64,000 nt of DNA from Arion vulgaris (taxonomy: Eukaryota > Mollusca > Gastropoda > Stylommatophora > Arionidae), in NCBI GenBank assembly GCA_020796225.1, contig CM036765.1, positions 7,389,082 through 7,453,081 on the forward strand, in the 5' to 3' direction. Positions within the stretch are counted from its first letter, which is position 1; each line of letters opens with the position of its first letter. A model generated the notes under the pieces. That model saw only the letters and a program-made list of their open reading frames with translations, ran no database searches and was not told the origin of the DNA. The position numbers were made by a program, and so were the translations under genes. This document shows positions 63,293 to 64,000 of the stretch, in pieces.

Positions 63293-64000
63293 TTAACCCT
63301 TTCTTTACTGACGGTACTTTTAAGTACCACTCACTTCAAATAGCTATATTTTTACAATCTGATCACGAATCCTGACGGTACTTAAAGGTCTATCTAAAAT
63401 AACATTGCTTGTTTCCCAGGTAGGTGGCGTGAATGTTTGGAAGCGATCTGGGCATGCGCAATACATTTCCTTTGTGTCGAGTTTCATTAGTCATCCATCT
63501 TGAAATAGGGACTAGACACTGCCTGCATGACGTCTACTATTTGATCGTTATTTTACAGTTTGTTGGTGCTACAGATTTTTAATCAACTACAGTATTATAC
63601 AGGTAAGCATTTGATATATGTGTCTTCTAAATTGATAGTTTATTTTTAGTTGTACGCACTAAAATATGTCATGGTACTTATAAGTACCGCCAGGTCGGAA
63701 GTGGGTAAAACTCGGGTAAACCAAGGGATGTGAGAAATGTTAACTTTTTTGAACCTAATCATCATCATCATGTGATAGACTTATTTTGAACCTAATCATC
63801 ATCATGTGATTGACTTATTTTGATAGCAAGTACCATATAATTTGTGTGTGTTTATATGATTTTTTAATTTTTTTTTCTAGGTGTCATGGCCTGTAAACGA
63901 AAATATCTGACTGAGGAAGAAATTGTCATTGCCCTAGAAGAAGATATCCCATCTGATATTGATACACCAGTAGAGAGCAGCTCGGATGAGGAACTAGAGA
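63293..64000 (+). mobile_element. piggyBac element, left end and 5' part
   Basis: A TTAA target (63293-63296) is followed by CCCTTTCTTTACTGACGG, a typical CCC-starting piggyBac tip. Subterminal motifs repeat: CTGACGGTACTT near 63308 and again near 63378, a near-palindrome GGTACTTTTAAGTACC (63313-63328) and a perfect palindrome GGTACTTATAAGTACC (63673-63688). These are candidate transposase-binding sites. The transposase frame starts at 63886. The element lies inside another repeat (63136-63292). Confidence 0.75.
63886..64000 (+). CDS. piggyBac transposase, N-terminal end (runs off window)
   Basis: The frame starts MACKRKYLTEEEIVIALEED and continues with an acidic stretch (PVESSSDEELE). That is the usual style of PGBD/piggyBac transposase N termini: a KR-rich start, then a helix, then an Asp/Glu/Ser tract before the DDE domain. 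It is open to the last base. A probable 5' UTR intron precedes it: donor ACAG|GTAAGC at 63603 and acceptor TTTTTTCTAG ending at 63880. The terminal repeat and TTAA target site at 63293 support the assignment. The catalytic domain is outside the window. Confidence 0.75.
   Translation, partial: MACKRKYLTEEEIVIALEEDIPSDIDTPVESSSDEELE

Overview
This is a eukaryotic (animal) nuclear window. It is AT-rich and repeat-dense, and it holds pieces of three intron-containing genes. The sequence cannot name the species. The mix of RTE-like LINEs with C-terminal C2H2 tails, an I/Nimb-type RNase H LINE, Penelope-like, Kolobok-like, piggyBac and hAT-like elements, and several tRNA-derived SINEs fits an invertebrate. 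A mollusc, perhaps a gastropod, is my best guess.

Host genes, left to right. (1) Plus strand, 10.9-12.4 kb: the last two coding exons of ARPC4 (Arp2/3 complex subunit 4). Each carries a 1-nt homopolymer contraction that breaks the frame. (2) Minus strand, 50.9 down to 28.9 kb: a complete eight-exon SLC25A20 (mitochondrial carnitine/acylcarnitine carrier). All seven introns have GT-AG ends and the exons add up to 301 codons plus stop, the human length. (3) Minus strand, 63.1 down to 57.9 kb: the last two coding exons of an SLC5-family sodium/solute symporter of the monocarboxylate/multivitamin clade. ARPC4 and SLC25A20 converge. The genes have no evident functional link.

Everything else is mostly mobile DNA, much of it nested. 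0-10 kb: SINEs, a 17-unit 66/64-bp minisatellite, a Kolobok-like element (4.9-6.3 kb) and LINE scraps. 12.5-28.8 kb: LINE 3' ends, SINEs, PLE ends, several minisatellites and an MITE with an 8-bp duplication (26.5 kb). 28.9-50.9 kb: SLC25A20 introns filled with SINEs and LINEs, including a nearly full-length decayed RTE-like LINE (36.3-39.2 kb) and two multiply nested clusters (43.5-45.2 and 46.2-47.1 kb). 51-57.9 kb: an RNase H LINE, a Penelope-like element with GIY-YIG domain and hammerhead-like terminal motif, and LINE fragments. 59.1-60.9 kb: a hAT-like element swollen by about 35 copies of a ~40-bp minisatellite. 63.3 kb to the end: the 5' part of a piggyBac element inserted in another MITE.

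Many insertions are resolved to the base by target-site duplications or by a second, empty copy elsewhere in the window, so the order of events can be read directly. I see no CRISPR array, prokaryotic operon or RNA gene. The long open frames in the tandem arrays are not proteins. I found no convincing new functional system. The most notable points are tandem arrays that arose inside transposons, the PLE terminal ribozyme-like motif, and a repeatedly hit insertion site inside one SINE family.
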